NCBI GenBank assembly: GCA_013205645.1
Contig: JABMMH010000119.1
Location: 1-8,320, forward strand
DNA: 8,320 nt
Direction of reading: 5' to 3'
Source: Polaromonas sp.
GTDB taxonomy: Bacteria > Pseudomonadota > Gammaproteobacteria > Burkholderiales > Burkholderiaceae_C
This document shows positions 5,110-8,320 of the stretch, in pieces. The position numbers were made by a program, and so were the translations under genes. How positions within the stretch are numbered: the first letter of the stretch is position 1; every line of letters starts with the position of its first letter. Below the pieces are notes generated by a model. It was not told the DNA's origin and ran no database searches. It was given only the letters and a program-made list of their open reading frames with translations.

Positions 5110-6039
5110 ATGGTCAGTGCCGTCTTTCACAACCCGCTGAGCGCTGCAGAGCCCGCAAGCGCCAAGCCTGACTTTGTTGCAAGCAGCAGCCCGAGGCCGC
5201 AGCGACGCCGACTTGAACAATCTGCAGCGTTACCCATCGTCCATAAAGTCGGACCTGACGTCTCCTGGTTGTGGTCGGCTGTTTTACCGCCACTGCTCGG
5301 CTTGGGCCTATTGGCGCTGGCCTGGCAACTGGTCTCGATGGGCACAGCAGCAGCGATTCCGACGCCCAAGGACACCTTGCTGCAGGCGATAGCTCTTTTC
5401 AGCGACCCTTTTTACAACAAGGGGCCGAACGACCAAGGCATTGGCTGGAACGTTTTGTCCTCGCTCAAGCGTGTCGCCATGGGCTTTGGCTTGGCAGCAC
5501 TGGTTGGCATTCCGGTGGGCTTTGCGATTGGTCGTTTTGCGTTTTTAAGCCGTATGTTCAACCCACTCATCAGCCTGCTGCGGCCGGTTTCGCCGCTGGC
5601 TTGGTTGCCCATCGGCCTGCTGGTCTTCAAAGGCGCCAACCCGGCAGCCATATGGACCATTTTCATCTGCTCGATCTGGCCCATGATCATCAACACGGCA
5701 GTCGGCGTGCAGCGCGTGCCGCAGGACTACATGAACGTGGCGCGGGCGCTGAACTTGTCTGAATGGAAAATTCTCACCAAGATTTTGTTCCCTGCCGTGC
5801 TGCCTTACATGCTGACCGGTGTGCGACTGGCGGTCGGCACCGCCTGGCTGGTGATCGTGGCCGCTGAGATGCTCACCGGCGGGGTCGGCATCGGCTTTTG
5901 GGTCTGGGACGAATGGAACAACCTGAACGTCAAGAACATCATCATTGCCATCTTTGTGATCGGCCTGGTTGGCCTGATTCTGGAATACATCCTGATCAAG
6001 ATCGCCACCGCCTTCACCTTTGAAGAAGTCAAGAACTGA
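5110..6039 (+). CDS. nrtB: Nitrate ABC transporter, permease subunit
   Basis: This is the inner-membrane channel of the nitrate importer, working as a dimer with the ATPase encoded next. The 309-residue product has a polar, Pro/Ser/Arg-rich N-terminal stretch of about 50 residues. Hydrophobic segments follow at about 55-78, 120-141, 155-173, 178-200, 226-252 and 277-298, as in the binding-protein-dependent permease family. The cytoplasmic EAA-type loop that contacts the ATPase is visible as VARALNLSEWKILTKILFPAVLP (about 210-232, with G replaced by N in the core). AAGG lies 7 bases before the ATG. It starts 57 bases after nrtA and ends 9 bases before nrtD, with no terminator in either gap, so it is part of one operon. 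Confidence 0.92.
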   Translation: MVSAVFHNPLSAAEPASAKPDFVASSSPRPQRRRLEQSAALPIVHKVGPDVSWLWSAVLPPLLGLGLLALAWQLVSMGTAAAIPTPKDTLLQAIALFSDPFYNKGPNDQGIGWNVLSSLKRVAMGFGLAALVGIPVGFAIGRFAFLSRMFNPLISLLRPVSPLAWLPIGLLVFKGANPAAIWTIFICSIWPMIINTAVGVQRVPQDYMNVARALNLSEWKILTKILFPAVLPYMLTGVRLAVGTAWLVIVAAEMLTGGVGIGFWVWDEWNNLNVKNIIIAIFVIGLVGLILEYILIKIATAFTFEEVKN

Positions 6040-6048
6040 AAGTCCATC

Positions 6049-6864
6049 ATGCACACTTCATTGAGCACCAAGTACATTGAAATCCAGGGCGTTGAGCAAA
6101 CCTTCAAGACCAAAAAAGGACAGTTTTGCGCCCTGAAGGACATTGACCTGACCGTGGCCAAGGGTGAGTTCGTGGCGCTGATCGGTCACTCCGGCTGCGG
6201 CAAGTCCACCTTGCTGAATTTGCTGGCCGGCCTGACCACGCCGACTGAGGGCACGCTGCTCTGCGCCAACCGCGAAATCTCGGGCCCAGGCCCAGAGCGT
6301 GCGGTGGTCTTCCAGAACCACTCGCTGCTGCCTTGGCTGACATGCCATGAAAACGTCTATCTGGCGGTCGAACGGGTTTTCTCGAAAACCGACAACAAGG
6401 CGCAACTGAAAGAGCGCACCGACGCCGCGCTGAGCATGGTCGGCCTGACGACTGCGGCGCAAAAGCGGCCCGGCGAAATCTCAGGTGGCATGAAGCAGCG
6501 GGTCGGCATTGCGCGCGCCTTGTCAATGCAGCCGAAGGTCTTGTTGCTGGACGAACCCTTTGGCGCCCTCGACGGCCTGACCCGTGCCAAGCTGCAAGAC
6601 GAGTTGCTGCAAATCGTCGCCACCACGCAGAGCACAGTGGTGATGGTCACGCACGATGTCGATGAAGCGGTGCTGCTGAGCGACAAGATCGTCATGATGA
6701 CGAACGGCCCGTCAGCCACCATTGGCGAAGTGCTGGAAGTCAAGCTAGAACGCCCGCGCAACCGCGTGGCGCTGGCCGAGAGCACGCAGTATGTGGGCTA
6801 CCGCAAAGCCGTGATCAACTTTTTGTACACCCGCCAAGCACACGTGGAAAAACAAAGCGCATGA
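6049..6864 (+). CDS. nrtD: Nitrate ABC transporter, ATP-binding subunit (single domain)
   Basis: This cytoplasmic ATPase drives nitrate import through NrtB. The 271-residue product has all nucleotide-binding motifs: Walker A GHSGCGKST (46-54), Q-loop Q89, signature ISGGMKQR (144-151), Walker B VLLLDEP (164-170), D-loop GALD (172-175) and the switch histidine H202. Length matches NrtD (about 270). Cyanobacteria also have NrtC, an ATPase fused to an NrtA-like domain; no such fusion is present here, so the transporter probably uses a homodimer, as in the Klebsiella NasFED type. It begins 9 bases after nrtB with a weak GAAAG ribosome-binding site, consistent with translational coupling. In Burkholderiales annotations it may carry the name nrtC or nasD. 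Confidence 0.92.
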   Translation: MHTSLSTKYIEIQGVEQTFKTKKGQFCALKDIDLTVAKGEFVALIGHSGCGKSTLLNLLAGLTTPTEGTLLCANREISGPGPERAVVFQNHSLLPWLTCHENVYLAVERVFSKTDNKAQLKERTDAALSMVGLTTAAQKRPGEISGGMKQRVGIARALSMQPKVLLLDEPFGALDGLTRAKLQDELLQIVATTQSTVVMVTHDVDEAVLLSDKIVMMTNGPSATIGEVLEVKLERPRNRVALAESTQYVGYRKAVINFLYTRQAHVEKQSA

Positions 6865-6872
6865 AGACTTTG

Positions 6873-6936
6873 AATTGGTGCGCACCAACATGACTGTATT
6901 CACAGCACGCATGATTTTCAATGACAAACGCACCAA
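6873..6936 (+). promoter_or_regulatory. Upstream activator region before the MFS porter gene
   Basis: This stretch begins 8 bases after the nrtD stop with a 14-bp perfect palindrome TTGGTGCGCACCAA (6875-6888). CGCACCAA recurs at 6929-6936 and a further GCAC lies at 6905-6908. AATTGGTGCG (6873-6882) is identical to 3532-3541, and its distance to the GG of the sigma-54 box is 103 bp here and 101 bp before nrtA. The half-sites resemble those of NtrC, but no ideal GCAC-N7-GTGC pair is present, so the bound protein remains an inference. Confidence 0.5.
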
Positions 6937-6974
6937 TGTAGACTTATTTCCGCCCTGAAAACGGCCTCAAAAGC

Positions 6975-6990
6975 TGGCACGAGTTTCGCA
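6975..6990 (+). promoter_or_regulatory. Sigma-54 (-24/-12) promoter of the MFS nitrate porter gene
   Basis: TGGCACG-AGTT-TCGCA matches the full -24 block and four of five positions of the -12 block TTGCA, with 10 bases between GG (6976-6977) and GC (6988-6989). The predicted start near 7001 would leave only 19-28 bases before the start codon, so this unit has no room for an attenuator. It implies that the porter gene has its own nitrogen-controlled promoter and is not only read through from nrtABD. Confidence 0.72.
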
Positions 6991-7028
6991 ATAGTGCGTG
7001 CAAGTCAAAAATAGATTGGATGTGCAGC

Positions 7029-8255
7029 ATGGCGAGTTCTTCAGGCTTTGTTCGGGAATTTTTAAAAAGTGGCCATTCGCCCACGTTGTTCGCCGCATTT
7101 TTGTATTTTTCGTTTTCTTGCTGCATCTGGGTCTTGAACGGCGCCATGGCGCCTTTTATTTCAGAGACTTTCAACTTAAATCCAGCAGAAAAGGGCTTGA
7201 TGCTGTCGGTGCCTATCGTCGCCGGTGCGCTGATGCGTTTTCCGCTGGGCTTGCTGTCGCAATACATTGGCCGTAAAAAAGCCACGCTGGTTGAGATGGG
7301 CTTGATTGCGGTGGCCATGATGTTCGGTTTTTTCTTTGTCAAAAGCTTCAATGACTTGCTGGCGATGGGTGTCTTGCTGGGCATTGCCGGCGCCAGCTTT
7401 GGCGTGGCGCTGTCGCTCGGCTCGGGCTCATTCCCGGCGCGCCACAAAGGGCTGGCGATGGGACTGGTCGGTGCGGGCAACGTTGGCACGGCGGTTTCGG
7501 TGCTGATTGCGCCGCCGCTGGCACAGGCCTTTGGTTGGGTGGCGGTGTACGGCATCGCGGCGGTGGCCATCAGCATTCCCATGATCGTCATGGTGATCTA
7601 TGCCCAGGAGCCGCCTGACATTGACAAGCACGCCAGCTTCAAAGAGCACATCGCCTGCCTGTTTGAAAAAGACGGCTGGGCTTTCAGCTTGATTTATGCC
7701 GTGACCTTTGGCGGCTTCATCGGTTTGGCGACCTTTTTGCCAACCTACTATTACGACCAGTTTGGTGTCAGCAAAGTCCAAGCCGGTCAGCTGACCATGT
7801 TGGCGGCCTTCATGGGTGCCGCCTTGCGCGTGTTTGGCGGCTGGATTTCTGACCGCTTGGGCGGCATCAACACCTTGACGGTGGTGTTGGCGACGATCGC
7901 ACTGACGCTGGTGGCCTGCGGCTTTGCCGGTCAATCTTTGACGGCTACGACGCTTCTGATCATTTTGTGTTTTGCCGCCTTGGGCGCAGGCAACGGCGCG
8001 GTGTTTCAACTGGTGCCGCTGCGCTGGCCGATGTCGACCGCGGTGGCTGGCTCAATGATCGGTGAGATCGGTGCATTGGGCGGCGGTTTGGTGCCCAGCA
8101 CCATGGGCGTGGCCAAGCAATACGGCGGCAGCTACATGTGGGGCTTTTTCTTCTTTGCCGCCCTGTCGCTGCTGATGTTGGTCATGCTGCGCAGCATGCA
8201 ACTGCGCTGGACCCGAACTTGGGCGGAAAAAGGCGGACGCGCGCGCAGCGCCTGA
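7029..8255 (+). CDS. narK: MFS nitrate/nitrite porter (NarK/NasA family)
   Basis: This inner-membrane porter moves nitrate and/or nitrite; next to nrtABD it most likely serves nitrate uptake for assimilation. The 408-residue product shows about 12 hydrophobic segments. Family signatures are present: R70 in the second helix (ALMRFPLG), a first nitrate signature GASFGVALSLGSGSFP followed by GLVGAGNVG (121-153), R267 in the eighth helix (ALRVFGGWISDRLGG), and a second signature GAGNGAVFQLVP (319-330) followed by GSMIGEIGALGGGLVP. The two arginines correspond to those that clamp nitrate in NarK structures. ATG 7029 was chosen because GGA lies 8 bases upstream; ATG 7020 adds MCS and has no ribosome-binding site. 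Whether it imports nitrate or exchanges nitrate for nitrite cannot be told from sequence alone. Confidence 0.92.
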   Translation: MASSSGFVREFLKSGHSPTLFAAFLYFSFSCCIWVLNGAMAPFISETFNLNPAEKGLMLSVPIVAGALMRFPLGLLSQYIGRKKATLVEMGLIAVAMMFGFFFVKSFNDLLAMGVLLGIAGASFGVALSLGSGSFPARHKGLAMGLVGAGNVGTAVSVLIAPPLAQAFGWVAVYGIAAVAISIPMIVMVIYAQEPPDIDKHASFKEHIACLFEKDGWAFSLIYAVTFGGFIGLATFLPTYYYDQFGVSKVQAGQLTMLAAFMGAALRVFGGWISDRLGGINTLTVVLATIALTLVACGFAGQSLTATTLLIILCFAALGAGNGAVFQLVPLRWPMSTAVAGSMIGEIGALGGGLVPSTMGVAKQYGGSYMWGFFFFAALSLLMLVMLRSMQLRWTRTWAEKGGRARSA

Positions 8256-8269
8256 GCCGTCTCAACGCC

Positions 8270-8320
8270 TCACTTGGGCAAAAACAGCAACCAATAAACC
8301 AATAGCAAGTTCAACAACAC
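8270..8320 (-). CDS. Possible C-terminus of an opposite-strand membrane protein
   Basis: Read on the minus strand from the right edge, the frame ending in TGA (8270-8272) encodes VLLNLLLVYWLLFLPK. This is a strongly hydrophobic tail with a single final lysine, typical of a last membrane helix. It would converge on the MFS porter gene with a 14-base gap. Only 16 codons are visible, so family and even reality are uncertain. No terminator is seen in the short gap between the two stops. Confidence 0.3.
   Translation of the reverse strand: MLLNLLLVYWLLFLPK

Noticed and set aside
6875..6888. TTGGTGCGCACCAA as a terminator after nrtD
   Set aside because: The palindrome has no loop and no T run; it is better read as a protein-binding site, being shared in part with the nrtA control region.
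7428..8009. 193-codon frame antisense to the MFS porter gene
   Set aside because: The plus-strand frame has strong NarK-family signatures; the antisense product is low-complexity in Arg/Gln/His/Gly.

Overview
The window looks like chromosomal DNA of a betaproteobacterium, most likely Burkholderiales and probably a Comamonadaceae-type organism. This rests on moderately high GC, the rpsO-pnp order, and protein sequences that read like that group. No database search was possible, so the taxonomic call is an inference. No mobile elements, CRISPR arrays or tRNA/rRNA genes were seen.

Left part (1-2821, minus strand): a housekeeping block transcribed right to left. tsaD (tRNA t6A synthesis) comes first, then rpsO (ribosomal protein S15), then the 5' half of pnp (polynucleotide phosphorylase), which runs off the left edge. 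A clear rho-independent terminator lies after rpsO. The pnp leader carries a long hairpin resembling the RNase III-processed leader that autoregulates pnp in enterobacteria. The rpsO leader carries a perfect 15-bp palindrome.

Middle and right part (2872-8255, plus strand): a nitrate uptake locus. It holds an ANTAR response regulator of the NasT type, a three-gene nitrate ABC transporter (Tat-exported binding protein NrtA, permease NrtB, single-domain ATPase NrtD), and a separate MFS nitrate/nitrite porter of the NarK/NasA type. The first 51 bases in from the right edge may hold the C-terminus of an opposite-strand membrane protein.

The most informative DNA is non-coding. The 285-bp gap before nrtA reads as a complete control region. 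In order it has GCAC/GTGC half-sites with NtrC-like spacing, a perfect-spacing sigma-54 promoter, and an RNA leader with two hairpins. Both hairpins have six-base loops with A at position 1 and G at position 4, the signature bound by ANTAR antiterminators. The second hairpin overlaps the 5' arm of a strong intrinsic terminator. The gap before the MFS gene has a second sigma-54 promoter and the same AATTGGTGCG motif at nearly the same distance, but no room for an attenuator.

The implied scheme is this. Nitrogen limitation (NtrC, sigma-54) turns on both nitrate uptake units. nrtABD needs in addition a nitrate signal relayed by the NasT-like protein, which would release the terminator in its leader. 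The usual NasT partner and nitrate sensor, NasS, is not encoded in this window.
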